A stretch of DNA of 64,000 nt, taken from positions 310,001 to 374,000 of the forward strand of contig NZ_ATUX01000005.1 of NCBI RefSeq assembly GCF_000420425.1, in the 5' to 3' direction. Shown one piece after another: positions 45,710-54,952 of the stretch. The notes below the pieces were generated by a model. That model ran no database searches. It was given only the letters and a program-made list of their open reading frames with translations, and had not been told where the DNA came from. Both the position numbers and the translations under genes were made by a program. Position 1 is the first letter of the stretch. Each line of letters opens with the position of its first letter. This stretch comes from Schaalia vaccimaxillae DSM 15804 (lineage in GTDB: Bacteria; Actinomycetota; Actinomycetes; Actinomycetales; Actinomycetaceae).

Positions 45710-46297
45710 ATGAGTAACGAAATAAGTAATCAAAAAGCTAATGCCCCGACCTACCTCGTTGTCGACGGCGAAAACATCGACGCAACCCTGGGAATGTCAG
45801 TCCTAGACCGAAGACCCAACCCAGAAGAACGGCCCCGATGGGACCGAGTCCTTGAAGCCGCCTCAGAACAATGGGGAACCAAAGCCAAGGGACTCTTCTT
45901 CCTCAACGGCTCATCCGGGTTCTTACCAATGGGGTTTGTTCAAGCCCTGACCGCTATGGAGTATTCGGTCATTCCGCTGTCGGGACCCGAAGACATGAAG
46001 GTGGTCGACGTTGGTTTGCAGCGCACCATGGAAGCCATCTGCGAGCTTGGAAGCGGATCGGTGATCGTTGCCAGCCATGACGTTGACTACCTGCCTCAGA
46101 TTGAGGAGCTGCTCGACCAGGGGCGGCGAGTGGCAATCATGTGCTTCAAGGAGTTCTTGTCTTCTAAGCTGCACGAGCTCGAAGAGCGCGGGTTAGAAAT
46201 CATCGATCTTGAGTACGATGTCCAAGCATTCCAGGTCAAACTTCCCAGGCTTCATATCATCGACATCGACGACTTTAATCCTTTCGATTATTTGTGA
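45710..46297 (+). CDS. NYN-domain (PIN-like) putative ribonuclease
   Basis: 195 residues with the NYN nuclease pattern: LVVDGENIDATLG (first acidic cluster), EDMKVVDVGLQRTM (second) and VIVASHDVDYLPQIEELLDQGRRVAIM (third). The acidic residues Asp19, Asp96-region and Asp123-region probably bind metal. NYN proteins are PIN-like endoribonucleases, often in RNA turnover or tRNA/rRNA quality control. Monocistronic, with a 94-bp repeat array downstream. No signal peptide. Target RNA unknown. Confidence 0.82.
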   Translation: MSNEISNQKANAPTYLVVDGENIDATLGMSVLDRRPNPEERPRWDRVLEAASEQWGTKAKGLFFLNGSSGFLPMGFVQALTAMEYSVIPLSGPEDMKVVDVGLQRTMEAICELGSGSVIVASHDVDYLPQIEELLDQGRRVAIMCFKEFLSSKLHELEERGLEIIDLEYDVQAFQVKLPRLHIIDIDDFNPFDYL

Positions 46298-46330
46298 CCT
46301 GGGAGGATCGGGCGGCGAGGCGTCCTCGCC

Positions 46331-46526
46331 CATGAGGCGAGCTGCTTCGCGCTCGTCTCAACGCCCGACCCACCGCGGCCACCTCGCCGCCCGATCCAAG
46401 AGGGCGACGGCTAGCGTTTTCGCCCATGAGGCGAGCTGCTTCGCGCTCGTCTCAACGCCCGACCCACCGCGGCCACCTCGCCGCCCGATCCAAGAGGGCG
46501 ACGGCTAGCGTTTTCGCCCATGAGGC
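46331..46526. repeat. 94-bp tandem repeats (two full copies plus a fragment)
   Basis: CATGAGGCGAGCTG begins copies at 46331 and 46425, and a third copy breaks off after CATGAGGCG at 46519; the units look identical by eye. Each holds a hairpin (GAGGCGAGC/GCTCGTCTC) and the 16-base CCTCGCCGCCCGATCC (46382-46397, 46476-46491), which is the exact reverse complement of 46305-46320. The region has no ORF-like gene. Spacers and units are too long and few for CRISPR. Confidence 0.85.
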
Positions 46527-46547
46527 GTCCTCGGCTGCAACAACACA

Positions 46548-46574
46548 GTGCCCCGCTCGGATCGAGCGGGGCAC
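46548..46574. terminator. Hairpin terminator for pspA
   Basis: 12-bp stem GTGCCCCGCTCG/CGAGCGGGGCAC (46548-46559, 46563-46574) with a three-base loop, just past the minus-strand pspA stop. On that strand a TGTGTTGTTG stretch follows. Confidence 0.72.
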
Positions 46575-46599
46575 CAGTGTATTGACCAGATCTATGTGA

Positions 46600-47316
46600 T
46601 CAGCCCTGGTTCTTCAAAGCGGCTAGGCGAGCCTCGATCTCAACGTCTGAGGAATCTGTTTCGAGTTCAGCGAACTGAGACTCCAGGGACGAGGCTGCAA
46701 CTTCGGCTTTGCCCTGCGCAAGAGCCTCCGTGCGACGCACCTTTTCTTCGTAACGAGATAACTCTGAGGTCGGATCCAAAACATTGATCGTCGAAATCGC
46801 GTCGGTGACCTGAGCCTGAGCTTCAGCAGACTTCTGGCGAGCAACCAGTTGGTCACGCTTGGACCGCAGCTCGGAAAGCTTGTCCTTCATCTGAGCAAGC
46901 CCGCTCTTGAGTTTCTCCACCACCTCAGTTTGGGAAGCGATCATCGGAGCAGCATCAGCAGCCTCGCGTTCAAACTGAATCTGCTTACCAATGGCGACCT
47001 TAGCCAGACCATCCCACTTGTCAGCACCAACCGAATCACCAGCATTACGCAGCTCGTCAGCCTTAGCCGAAGCTGCAGCTGCCTTGCGACCCCAGTCAGC
47101 AGCCGTGGCCACATCGTCAGCATGATCCTTCTCAGCCAGACGCAGATCGCCGACAGTTTGAGCGACGGCTGTTTCAGCGTCAGCAATTGAATTGGTGTAA
47201 TCGCGGATCAACTGATCCAGCATCTTCTGCGGATCTTCAGCCTTGTCGAGAAGAGCATTGATATTTGCCTTCGCAAGCTGGGTGATACGTCCGAGAATGG
47301 ATTGCTTTTCTGCCAT
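46600..47316 (-). CDS. pspA: PspA/IM30 (ESCRT-III-like) membrane-stress protein
   Basis: 238 residues, almost wholly alpha-helical coiled-coil, with the family N-terminus (SILGRITQLAKANINALLDKAEDPQKMLDQLIRDYTNSI). PspA/IM30 proteins polymerise on membranes to protect the proton gradient. Shine-Dalgarno AAGGAG precedes the ATG. It lies 122 bases downstream of the TPM-domain gene on the same strand. No pspF- or pspB/C-like gene is nearby. The C-terminus is short and lacks a conserved tail. Confidence 0.92.
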   Translation of the reverse strand: MAEKQSILGRITQLAKANINALLDKAEDPQKMLDQLIRDYTNSIADAETAVAQTVGDLRLAEKDHADDVATAADWGRKAAAASAKADELRNAGDSVGADKWDGLAKVAIGKQIQFEREAADAAPMIASQTEVVEKLKSGLAQMKDKLSELRSKRDQLVARQKSAEAQAQVTDAISTINVLDPTSELSRYEEKVRRTEALAQGKAEVAASSLESQFAELETDSSDVEIEARLAALKNQG

Positions 47317-47438
47317 GACGGCTCCTTAGTCTTCGAATCTGAGTTGTTTGTAGGGGACGTGATTTCCAAGTCGATCCTATCGGTGGGAATGACGAGATGC
47401 TTGGGTATCGCTGAGGATTGGCTGTGAGCGCAAAAGAT

Positions 47439-49436
47439 TTAGAAACTTGAGGTTCGGCCGCCGCCAAAACCACCTCCACTGAAGCCACCTCCACTGAAGC
47501 CACCTCCACTGAAGCCGCCTCCACCGCCACCTCTGGAACTGCCTCCGCCGCCCAAGAGCACAGACCAGAGCAACGCCTCGCCCAATGAGGAGCCAGACCC
47601 GGACCCAAAGTCAGACTCATCATCGAAGCCTGTGTGGTCGCGCGTCCTCGACAGGACCTGGCCAGCCAGCACGCTTGCATTGGCCGCGTGGCTCATTGCA
47701 GCGCTGGGATCCTTCGGTAGAGCTGACTGTGCCTGCGACAATGCAGTCTCGGCCTGCGACAGCAACGAGCGCGTTGATAAGCCAATTGCACCACGCCGCC
47801 CCTGGACAAATGACTGCGCACGTATCAATGCATCAGTCGCATCTCGAATCTGAGCTTGAGCGCGCACTGCCTGCTTTGCGCGGGCTTCATCAGCACTACG
47901 CAACGGCTCCAACGCAGCGTCCAAAGCCGCCTCAGCCGTGCGAAGTCGCTCCAAAGCTTCAAGGGGATCAGCTTGAGAATCTCGCGCCTTGAGTGCCGTG
48001 TCAACGGCAGCCGAGGCATCCGCTAACAATGGAGCAAAGGCCTGACGGTCAGCGCCAAGTCGCGTTACATCTGACATGTCGGAGGTAATCGAGGCGATTG
48101 CAGCCGTGAGCGACTCCTGTACGCCGGCCAGGTCGTTTTGAGCATTCATCACCGCGCCGACTTGGTGCTGAGCCATTGCCAAGCCTCGGCGAGCAGTATC
48201 CAAAGCAACCAACGCATTGACGGCGTCACTTTGAGCCAAAAAAGCAGCGCGCTCAACCGCCTGACGAGCTGAATCCAAAAGCGCACGTGCCTGTTCCGGA
48301 TTGTCCAGGAGAGATGAAATCGAGGCCGCTGGGAACATTGCGGACAAGGACTTCAACTCGGCCTCAGCAGCTCCGATGGAAGCCTGCGTCTCGTCGATGC
48401 GGCCGCGCACCTCCGCGGCTTGCTCGGACACGCTTGCCTGCGAGTCGCGCAGGGCCGCGAACTCCTTTTGTTGAGCAGTCAGCCGCGGTAATGCTTGATC
48501 CAGGGATGACAGAATCTGCGAGGCAAGCGTTGCGCGTGAACGCGGATCTGTTGCCTCGTTCATTTGACGCTGCAGGTCAAAGCCGTGGCGTATGACTTTG
48601 TGTGCTTCTGCGAGGGCGTGCGCGTAGGCATCCGTGCGATTCTGGCCGAATTGGGCGCGAGCGAACTCCAGTTCGTCATTGGCTGAACGCGCCAGTTCAT
48701 CGGCTTCGAGCAGACGGCGATTCGCCAGGTCGGCCTTAGCTTCCCATGTGGCCAAATCGCGAGCCGCAGCATCTTTGAGGTTCTTGGTGTTCTTGCGTGA
48801 GCCGAATAGGGCCACCAAGGCCATGACAGCGGCGCCGCCCACCGCAATGGCGACGAATAGAAGGAAGGCCGAATTCGTCGAAGTGACTGGCGACGATCCT
48901 GACGACGAGGACGAGCCCGTGGAAGCTGAACTGTTAGTGTCCCCGGCTGCCTGGATTGTGGTCTCAATGAACGTCAATGCGGCATCTGTTGTTGCCTGCG
49001 CCGTCAGCGGATTTGAGGCTGCGAGGATCTCCTGCGCGGCGCTGTGGGCGCGGGTTAGATCGGAGTTAGTCACGACCTGCTCGCCCTGGTTACCGCACGA
49101 GGAATGATTACGTTGCTCATAGGCAATGACATAAACGATCGACTGGCTGGACAATCCCGAGTTTGATCCCGCTGACTGGCACCACTGAACGCCATCTCCA
49201 CCAGACAAGTCAGGCACTGCCACAAAGTAAATATCGAGGCCTTCGGATCCAGCATCAGATGCTGCACTACGAATCTCATCGACTTGATCTGAGGAAAGGA
49301 AACCTTCGGGATCGACGACTTTATCGTCGATTGTCACGGGAGAGGTTGCTAGCGTCGAAGCAGGCAACGTGAAAATGCTGGTCACGGCCAGTGCGGTTGC
49401 CGCTAGTGCTGTTGTAATGCGATGAACTCTGCCCAC
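47439..49436 (-). CDS. TPM-domain secreted/membrane protein with coiled coils and GGGFS tail
   Basis: 665 residues from GTG 49436 (GAGGAG upstream). Signal peptide about 1-31, TPM (YgcG-type phosphatase-like) domain about 38-165 (VVDPEGFLSSDQVDEIRSA...), Ser-rich linker, TM helix about 190-212, then about 400 residues of Ala/Gln/Glu-rich helices, and a C-terminal Gly/Phe/Ser tail with repeated SGGGF units (encoded by 15-base tandem repeats near 47470-47520). TPM domains are often at the envelope; here the topology puts the coiled-coil part inside. Paired with PspA downstream, a membrane-stress role is plausible (inference). Confidence 0.82.
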   Translation of the reverse strand: MGRVHRITTALAATALAVTSIFTLPASTLATSPVTIDDKVVDPEGFLSSDQVDEIRSAASDAGSEGLDIYFVAVPDLSGGDGVQWCQSAGSNSGLSSQSIVYVIAYEQRNHSSCGNQGEQVVTNSDLTRAHSAAQEILAASNPLTAQATTDAALTFIETTIQAAGDTNSSASTGSSSSSGSSPVTSTNSAFLLFVAIAVGGAAVMALVALFGSRKNTKNLKDAAARDLATWEAKADLANRRLLEADELARSANDELEFARAQFGQNRTDAYAHALAEAHKVIRHGFDLQRQMNEATDPRSRATLASQILSSLDQALPRLTAQQKEFAALRDSQASVSEQAAEVRGRIDETQASIGAAEAELKSLSAMFPAASISSLLDNPEQARALLDSARQAVERAAFLAQSDAVNALVALDTARRGLAMAQHQVGAVMNAQNDLAGVQESLTAAIASITSDMSDVTRLGADRQAFAPLLADASAAVDTALKARDSQADPLEALERLRTAEAALDAALEPLRSADEARAKQAVRAQAQIRDATDALIRAQSFVQGRRGAIGLSTRSLLSQAETALSQAQSALPKDPSAAMSHAANASVLAGQVLSRTRDHTGFDDESDFGSGSGSSLGEALLWSVLLGGGGSSRGGGGGGFSGGGFSGGGFSGGGFGGGRTSSF

Positions 49437-49649
49437 GGGTTCTCCTCATGTTCGGTGTCACCGACGAGTCGTCTGGAATGTGTGTATCCCCAGATTACGG
49501 TGCGATGAGTCGATGTGCCCGTGAAGAGCCAAGCACAGATGTTCGCCCTCGGCGTGGCTGATTTTGAGCAGAAGACCGCGGCGACCACTATCATGGTGCA
49601 AGGCCTCTGGACGAGGCCATTAACTTTTATCGACTGAAAGAGGACGGCC

Positions 49650-50027
49650 ATGCCCACCGGCAAGGTGAAATTCTTTGACGCAGATCGCGGCTTCGGTTTC
49701 ATCGGAGGAGATGACGGCGTCGAGGTGTTCCTGCACGCGTCGGCACTGCCCGTCGACGCTCCCAACCCGCGTCCTGGCACCCGGGTCGAGTATGGGATTG
49801 CGGATGGACGAAAAGGCCCCCAGGCCCTGTCGGTCAGGATTGTTGCTGAAGCTCCGTCTGTCGCACAGAACCGTCGCCGCAAGCCCCAGGCCATGGTGCC
49901 CGTGGTCGAAGACCTCATTAAGTTGCTCGACGCGTCATCCAACTCGCTGCGCCGAGGAAAATACCCCGACAACGCAGCCAAGATCGCAATGGTGCTGCGC
50001 GCCGTTGCTGAGGACTTCGATGCCTGA
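49650..50027 (+). CDS. Cold-shock domain protein with C-terminal extension
   Basis: 125 residues. The first 65 form a cold-shock (OB) domain, with RNP1-like DRGFGFIGGDDG and RNP2-like VEVFLHASAL preceded by GKVKFFDA. A C-terminal extension of about 60 residues (PVVEDLIKLLDASSNSLRRGKYPDNAAKIAMVLRAVAEDF) is helical and unlike plain CspA. Such CSD proteins with DUF3027 neighbours are typical of actinobacteria. It binds single-stranded nucleic acid. Overlaps the DUF3027 gene by eight bases, so they are coupled. Confidence 0.88.
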   Translation: MPTGKVKFFDADRGFGFIGGDDGVEVFLHASALPVDAPNPRPGTRVEYGIADGRKGPQALSVRIVAEAPSVAQNRRRKPQAMVPVVEDLIKLLDASSNSLRRGKYPDNAAKIAMVLRAVAEDFDA

Positions 50028-50811
50028 ACAGTCCAAACGTATCCGGCCGGTGAAAACGGATGCTGTCCTAGAAACAGCAGTCGACGTAGCGCTAGCCGCA
50101 GCGCAGGCCGTTGCACACCCTCGGCCCGTCGGTGAACACCTGGGTTTCTCAATGGACGCAGAACGACTCGGCACTCACTGGTTTGCTTCCACCGATCCGG
50201 GATATATGGGTTGGTGCTGGACAGTGACTGTTGCACGCGTTCCTCGAGGTCGCACTGCCACCGTCTGCGAAGTCGATATGACGCCGCGAGATGGGGCCCT
50301 TCTTGCTCCCGACTGGGTTCCGTGGGAGGAGCGTCTGCGCCCCGGAGATATCAGTCGCGAGGATGCTCTGCCGTACCAGGCTGACGACGAACGGCTCGAT
50401 CAGGGCTACGAAGATTCCAGCGAGGACGCAGACCTGCCACTCATTCGTGAGCTGGGCCTGGGACGTGCCCGAGTCCTGTCTCAACAGGGGCGCGCTGACG
50501 CGGTGAAACGATGGTATGCCTCCGAGCAGGGGCCGAAATCGGGGCGCCGCCCTCGTCACACCTGTTCTTCATGCGGCTTCCTGCTCAAAATGTCAGGATC
50601 AATGCGAACTGTTTTCGGTGTGTGCGCCAACGAATGGGCCCCCGACGATGGTCGCGTGGTTAGCCTCGACCACACCTGCGGAGCGCACTCAGAGACCGAT
50701 GTCCCCAAAAATGGCACGGCGTGGCCGGTGCGCCCATCGCGGATCAATGACGCAGCCTTAGAATCCGAGCCGATGTCACAAGATCGCGCCTCGGACGATC
50801 AAGGACGTTGA
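50020..50811 (+). CDS. DUF3027 domain protein
   Basis: 263 residues from ATG 50020, inside the end of the cold-shock gene. Family pattern: AVDVALAAAQAVAHPRPVGEHLGF, WFASTDPGYMGWCWTVTVARVPRGRTATVCEVDMTP, and near the C-terminus a possible zinc site (HTCSSCGFLLKM, then FGVCANEWAPDDGRVVSLDHTCGAHSE, with Cys/Cys...Cys...His/Cys). DUF3027 is actinobacteria-specific and of unknown function. The overlap with the cold-shock gene suggests the two act together. Confidence 0.85.
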   Translation: MPEQSKRIRPVKTDAVLETAVDVALAAAQAVAHPRPVGEHLGFSMDAERLGTHWFASTDPGYMGWCWTVTVARVPRGRTATVCEVDMTPRDGALLAPDWVPWEERLRPGDISREDALPYQADDERLDQGYEDSSEDADLPLIRELGLGRARVLSQQGRADAVKRWYASEQGPKSGRRPRHTCSSCGFLLKMSGSMRTVFGVCANEWAPDDGRVVSLDHTCGAHSETDVPKNGTAWPVRPSRINDAALESEPMSQDRASDDQGR

Positions 50812-50859
50812 CGCCTCGAAAACAGCGGAAGATCGCCCAAACGCACGCCGTTTTTTGGT

Positions 50860-50878
50860 CGCCCAGGAGATCTGGGCG
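50860..50878 (+). terminator. Short hairpin between DUF3027 and the permease
   Basis: CGCCCAG/CTGGGCG (50860-50866, 50872-50878) with loop GAGAT. A TTTTTT run precedes rather than follows it, so it is a weak terminator candidate. The rest of the 137-base gap holds nothing else clear. Confidence 0.35.
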
Positions 50879-50948
50879 TCAAATAGTTGGCGAAACTCAC
50901 GTTCGACTTTTTTGCGGCCCATCACACTGACCGTGCACGATTGAGCAT

Positions 50949-52394
50949 GTGAGCACACAGCACAAGACCGCCCCATCCCAATCTGCGGTCGCACAGTCCC
51001 TTGATAAGTTCTTCCAGATCAGCCACCGCGGCTCGACGATTGGCCGCGAGATTCGCGGCGGCTTCGTTACCTTCTTCGCGATGGCCTACATCCTCGTCGT
51101 GAACCCTGCGATCCTGTCTGCAGCCCTGCCTGAAGACGGATCCATCACCACGCGAGGAATCGCAGCGGGCACCGCCCTCGTTGCTGGTGTCATGACCATT
51201 CTCATGGGCGCTATTGCCAACTATCCGCTGGCACTAGCTGCAGGCATGGGACTCAACGCTATGGTCGCCTTCACCCTCGTGCTAGCTAATGGCCTGACCT
51301 TCGGACAGGCTATGGGTATCGTCGCCTGGGAAGGTATCCTCATCACGATCCTGGTCCTCACCGGATTCCGCGAGGCCGTCTTCCGAGCAGTTCCTAGTGC
51401 TCTCAAGACCGCCATCACCGTGGGCCTGGGCCTCTTCATCGCCCTACTCGGTCTGCTCAATGCGGGCATCATCCGAGCGGGAGCCACTCCGATTGAATTC
51501 GGTATTGCCGGCTCGCTTTCTGGCTGGCCGATGCTGGTCTTCATCTTCGGCCTCTTCCTGACAATCGTCCTGTATGTGCGTCAGGTCAAGGGTGCGGTCC
51601 TGATTTCGATTATTGCGGCGACCATCCTGGCTGTGATCGTCCAAGCGATCTCCCCGCTGGGTAGCCTCTCCGAAGACAACCCCACTGGCTGGGGCACCAC
51701 CATTCCTGCGCTTGAAGGATCACCGGTCGCCGTGCCGGTTTTCGATACGCTGGGCAAGGTCGACATGTTGGGCGGCTTCACCAAGATGGGTGTCGTGGCT
51801 GTCTGCCTGACGATCTTCTCGCTCATGCTCGCCGACTTCTTCGACACCATGGGCACCATGGTTGCGGTTGGTGGCGCAGGCAAGCTCCTGGATGAGAACG
51901 GCAATCCCCCTCGCACGAAGGCCATCTTGCTGATTGACTCACTGGCAGCAGTTGCCGGCGGTGTCGGCGGCGTCTCCTCCAACACCTCCTATGTTGAGTC
52001 CGCCGCAGGTGTGGGTGATGGTGCGCGCACCGGCCTCGCCTCGGTGACCACCGGCATTCTCTTCCTTCTGTCGACCTTCCTGGCTCCACTCGTCGAGGTC
52101 GTACCCACCGAAGCCGCATCAACAGCCCTCGTCTTCGTGGGCTTCCTTATGATGCAGCAGGTGACCGAGATTGACTGGACCAAGGTCGAGCACGGAATCC
52201 CCGCCTTCATGACCATCGCCCTCGTGCCCTTCGGATACTCCATCTCGGTGGGTATTGGCGTTGGCTTCATCACCTACACCATTGTCATGGCCGCCATGAA
52301 TAAGGCGAAGAAGGTTCACCCGCTTCTGTGGTTGGTCTCCCTCCTCTTTGTCATCTACTTCCTGACCGGCCCCATCCGGGCTCTTATTTCCTGA
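50949..52394 (+). CDS. NCS2/AzgA-like purine (guanine/hypoxanthine) permease
   Basis: 481 residues with 12-14 TM segments. It fits the AzgA/PbuG subgroup: FFAMAYILVVNPAILS, LALAAGMGLNAMVAF, MLADFFDTMGTMVAVGGAG and SSNTSYVESAAGVGDGARTGLASVTTG. These are proton-coupled importers of purine bases. It starts with GTG 50949. It can salvage the base released by the nucleoside hydrolase encoded at 8 kb or free bases from outside. Ends at a strong terminator. Confidence 0.9.
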   Translation: MSTQHKTAPSQSAVAQSLDKFFQISHRGSTIGREIRGGFVTFFAMAYILVVNPAILSAALPEDGSITTRGIAAGTALVAGVMTILMGAIANYPLALAAGMGLNAMVAFTLVLANGLTFGQAMGIVAWEGILITILVLTGFREAVFRAVPSALKTAITVGLGLFIALLGLLNAGIIRAGATPIEFGIAGSLSGWPMLVFIFGLFLTIVLYVRQVKGAVLISIIAATILAVIVQAISPLGSLSEDNPTGWGTTIPALEGSPVAVPVFDTLGKVDMLGGFTKMGVVAVCLTIFSLMLADFFDTMGTMVAVGGAGKLLDENGNPPRTKAILLIDSLAAVAGGVGGVSSNTSYVESAAGVGDGARTGLASVTTGILFLLSTFLAPLVEVVPTEAASTALVFVGFLMMQQVTEIDWTKVEHGIPAFMTIALVPFGYSISVGIGVGFITYTIVMAAMNKAKKVHPLLWLVSLLFVIYFLTGPIRALIS

Positions 52395-52407
52395 GCATGT
52401 GATCTGT

Positions 52408-52441
52408 GAGCGGCCCGCGAGAGACTTCTCGCGGGCCGCTC
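52408..52441 (+). terminator. Strong terminator after the purine permease
   Basis: 15-bp perfect stem GAGCGGCCCGCGAGA/TCTCGCGGGCCGCTC (52408-52422, 52427-52441) with a GACT tetraloop. Confidence 0.82.
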
Positions 52442-52490
52442 TATGCTGTAACCATCCCACTCGTATGCACCTACGGAGGCGCACTCGCCC

Positions 52491-53801
52491 GTGTCCCGCA
52501 CCTTCCACTCGCTGAGGTTTTACAACTTTCGACTCTGGTTCATTGGCTCGATCATTGCCTCAACCGGAACATGGATGCAGCGTGTTGCCCAGGACTGGCT
52601 CGTTCTGACTGTCCTAACAGAGAATTCTGGAACCCAGGTGGGGATTGTTACCGCCCTCCAATTTCTGCCCCTGCTGATCCTGTCACCCTGGGCCGGCGTC
52701 CTAGCCGATCGCCTTAACCGTCGGTATTTGCTCCAAGCCTGCCAACTCACCACCGGCCTTCTGGGATTGATCCTCGGCATCCTTGTCCTGACGGACATGA
52801 CGCAACTGTGGCACGTCTACGTCCTCGCCCTCCTCGGTGGAGTTGCTTCGGCATTGGATTCGCCTGCCCGTCAAGCTTTCGTGTCGGAACTGGTGCCCGC
52901 CAACTCCTTACCAAACGCGGTAGGTCTGAACTCCACGGCATTCAATACCGCACGTCTCATCGGCCCCGCTGCTTCGGGCCTCCTTATTGAGTGGGTTGGC
53001 ATTGGGTGGGTATTCATCGTCAATGCCGTCCTCTTCTTGGCTCCTGTCACTGCTCTGGCACTGATGCGAGTCGATGAGTTGGTGCCGCGTCGAATTGTGC
53101 GGCGCGCCAAAGGGCAGATCCGTGAGGGCTTGGTCTATATCCGTAACCGCCCTGACATTCTCGTGCTTCTGGTGACCGTTGCCGTCGTGTCAGCCCTGGG
53201 AATGAACTTCCAGTTGACCAGCGCCCTCATGGCTACCGAAGTGTATGGAAAAGAAGCCGGCGAATACGGGATCTTGTCGTCCTTCATGGCTATTGGAGCA
53301 CTGACAGGCTCGCTCATTGCAGCACGCCGCACTCGCCCCAGAATGCGGCTCATTATTCTTGCTGCCGCCGCCTACGGCCTCTTCGAGATCGTCTTGGGGC
53401 TGGCACCCAGTTATCGGTCTTTCGCAATTTTGTCGATCCCCGTCGGGCTTGCCATGCTGACCTTTATTACGGCAGCAAACGCCCTCATTCAAGTCACCAC
53501 CGACGAGACGATGCGTGGGCGCGTTATGGCGATCTACTCAATGATCTTCCTGGGATCAACGCCCATCGGTTCTCCACTCATCGGATGGGTAGGGGAGCAG
53601 TGGGGAGCGCGATGGTCGATTCTTGTCGGTGGTATCGGGTCCCTCGGCATCGCCCTCGTGTGTGGACTGTGGGCGATGGCCTACTGGGATGTGCACATTC
53701 GTCTGCGGCGAGCGCGTCTGAGCATTGAGGGGCCTCTGGAGCGCGCGTGGGCTGCACAACAGGCTGCTGAAGCGGTTGAACGTGCGCAAAAAGGCGACTG
53801 A
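52491..53801 (+). CDS. MFS transporter (DHA3/MFS_3-like exporter)
   Basis: 436 residues, GTG start at 52491 with GGAGG upstream. About 12 TM helices; N-terminal SLRFYNFRLWFIGSIIASTGTWMQRVAQDWLVL, the loop GVLADRLNRR (motif A-like), and GAVASALDSPARQAFVSELV-type helix 4-5 region (GGVASALDSPARQAF). This fits the MFS_3 (EntS-like) group of exporters. Substrate unknown; could be a drug or a metabolite. Convergent with serC nine bases away. Confidence 0.85.
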   Translation: MSRTFHSLRFYNFRLWFIGSIIASTGTWMQRVAQDWLVLTVLTENSGTQVGIVTALQFLPLLILSPWAGVLADRLNRRYLLQACQLTTGLLGLILGILVLTDMTQLWHVYVLALLGGVASALDSPARQAFVSELVPANSLPNAVGLNSTAFNTARLIGPAASGLLIEWVGIGWVFIVNAVLFLAPVTALALMRVDELVPRRIVRRAKGQIREGLVYIRNRPDILVLLVTVAVVSALGMNFQLTSALMATEVYGKEAGEYGILSSFMAIGALTGSLIAARRTRPRMRLIILAAAAYGLFEIVLGLAPSYRSFAILSIPVGLAMLTFITAANALIQVTTDETMRGRVMAIYSMIFLGSTPIGSPLIGWVGEQWGARWSILVGGIGSLGIALVCGLWAMAYWDVHIRLRRARLSIEGPLERAWAAQQAAEAVERAQKGD

Positions 53802-53809
53802 ATGCTGAT

Positions 53810-54940
53810 CTAGGACCGGTGTTCGAGGGCGTAGTCGATACTTGTCAAAAGCGCGTGGACATCCTCGATGGGGGTGGCCGGCCAGGTTGCAATGCGCAGT
53901 TGGTTCGCCCCCACGCCACGGTAGGCGCCAATATCGACAATCCCAGCTTGGCGCAGATGAGCAGCTAACGCTTTGGCGTCTACTGCCTCGTCGAACTCGA
54001 TGGTGGTCACGACAGGGGAGCGTAGGGTCGGATCGGTGACGAAAGGACGGGCCACTTGAGACGCCTCGGCCCACGAGTAGATCGCATCCGAAGCCGCTTG
54101 TGCACGCGCATACATCGCGTCGATACCGCCATTGTCAAGCATCCAGTCAATCTGTTCAGCCAGCATAATCAGCGTTGCCACTGCCGGAGTATTGAGAGTC
54201 TGGTCCTTAACGGAGTTAGCAATTGCTGATTTCAAATCGAGGAACTTAGGGATCCAACGATCCGATGCGGCGCTCAGTTCTTCGGCGCGAGCAACCGCCG
54301 CGGGCGACAGGATCGCAACCCACAGGCCACCATCGGAGCCGAAACACTTCTGGGGAGAGAAGTAGTAGGCATCTGTTTGCGTCAAATCTACTGGGCAGCC
54401 ACCTGCAATCGACGTGGCATCAACCAGCGTGAGGCAATCGGTACTTCCGAGGCGTTCCACGGGAGCGATGATGCCGGTTGAAGTCTCATGCTGCGCGTAA
54501 GCGAAAACATCGGGGACGAGGTCGCCATCTGTTTCGCGTCCGGTCAAGCGCGCTAACTCGCCATTATTGGCGCGCACAACAATCGGTGCTGATAGGTGAG
54601 GAGCGGCCGCTGCCTCGTCGGCGAACTTTGCGCCAAACTCTCCTGACACTGCGAAAACGGCGGTCCGGCGGATGAGGGATGCGCAGGCAATATCCCAGAA
54701 AGCGGTGGCGCCGCCATTGCCGAGGGCGATCGTGTAGTCGCTCGGGACGCTGAGCAACTCGGCGAGCCCGTGTCGAATCCGTGCGACGAGATTCTTGACG
54801 GGGGGCTGACGATGGGAGGTGCCCATGAGGCCCGTAGATGACACAGCTGCGATCTGTTCGGGGCGAATGCGAGAGGGCCCGGAACCGAATCGGCCGTCTA
54901 CTGGAAGGATCTGAGGCGGAAGGGCGGGGAAGGTCTCCAT
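53810..54940 (-). CDS. serC: Phosphoserine aminotransferase (actinobacterial type)
   Basis: 376 residues from ATG 54940. A PLP enzyme that makes O-phosphoserine from 3-phosphohydroxypyruvate in serine synthesis. PDGRFGSGPSRIRPEQI-type N-terminus, GNGGATAFWDIA, HETSTGI, LVDATSIAGG and the PLP lysine in YYFSPQKCFGSDGG match the divergent actinobacterial SerC. The nine-residue extension upstream (GTG 54967) is less likely since TACATT lies six bases before the chosen ATG. Confidence 0.9.
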   Translation of the reverse strand: METFPALPPQILPVDGRFGSGPSRIRPEQIAAVSSTGLMGTSHRQPPVKNLVARIRHGLAELLSVPSDYTIALGNGGATAFWDIACASLIRRTAVFAVSGEFGAKFADEAAAAPHLSAPIVVRANNGELARLTGRETDGDLVPDVFAYAQHETSTGIIAPVERLGSTDCLTLVDATSIAGGCPVDLTQTDAYYFSPQKCFGSDGGLWVAILSPAAVARAEELSAASDRWIPKFLDLKSAIANSVKDQTLNTPAVATLIMLAEQIDWMLDNGGIDAMYARAQAASDAIYSWAEASQVARPFVTDPTLRSPVVTTIEFDEAVDAKALAAHLRQAGIVDIGAYRGVGANQLRIATWPATPIEDVHALLTSIDYALEHRS

Positions 54941-54946
54941 GCCCAA

Positions 54947-54952
54947 AATGTA
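54947..54952 (-). promoter_or_regulatory. Predicted -10 of leaderless serC promoter
   Basis: TACATT on the minus strand, then TTGGGC, then the ATG at 54940: the same six-base spacing as elsewhere. Confidence 0.45.

Noticed and set aside
46331-46526. Tandem repeats as a possible CRISPR array
   Set aside because: Units are 94 bp with no spacers and no cas genes are nearby.
47460-47530. Short tandem DNA repeats as a separate element
   Set aside because: They encode the in-frame SGGGF tail of the TPM-domain protein.
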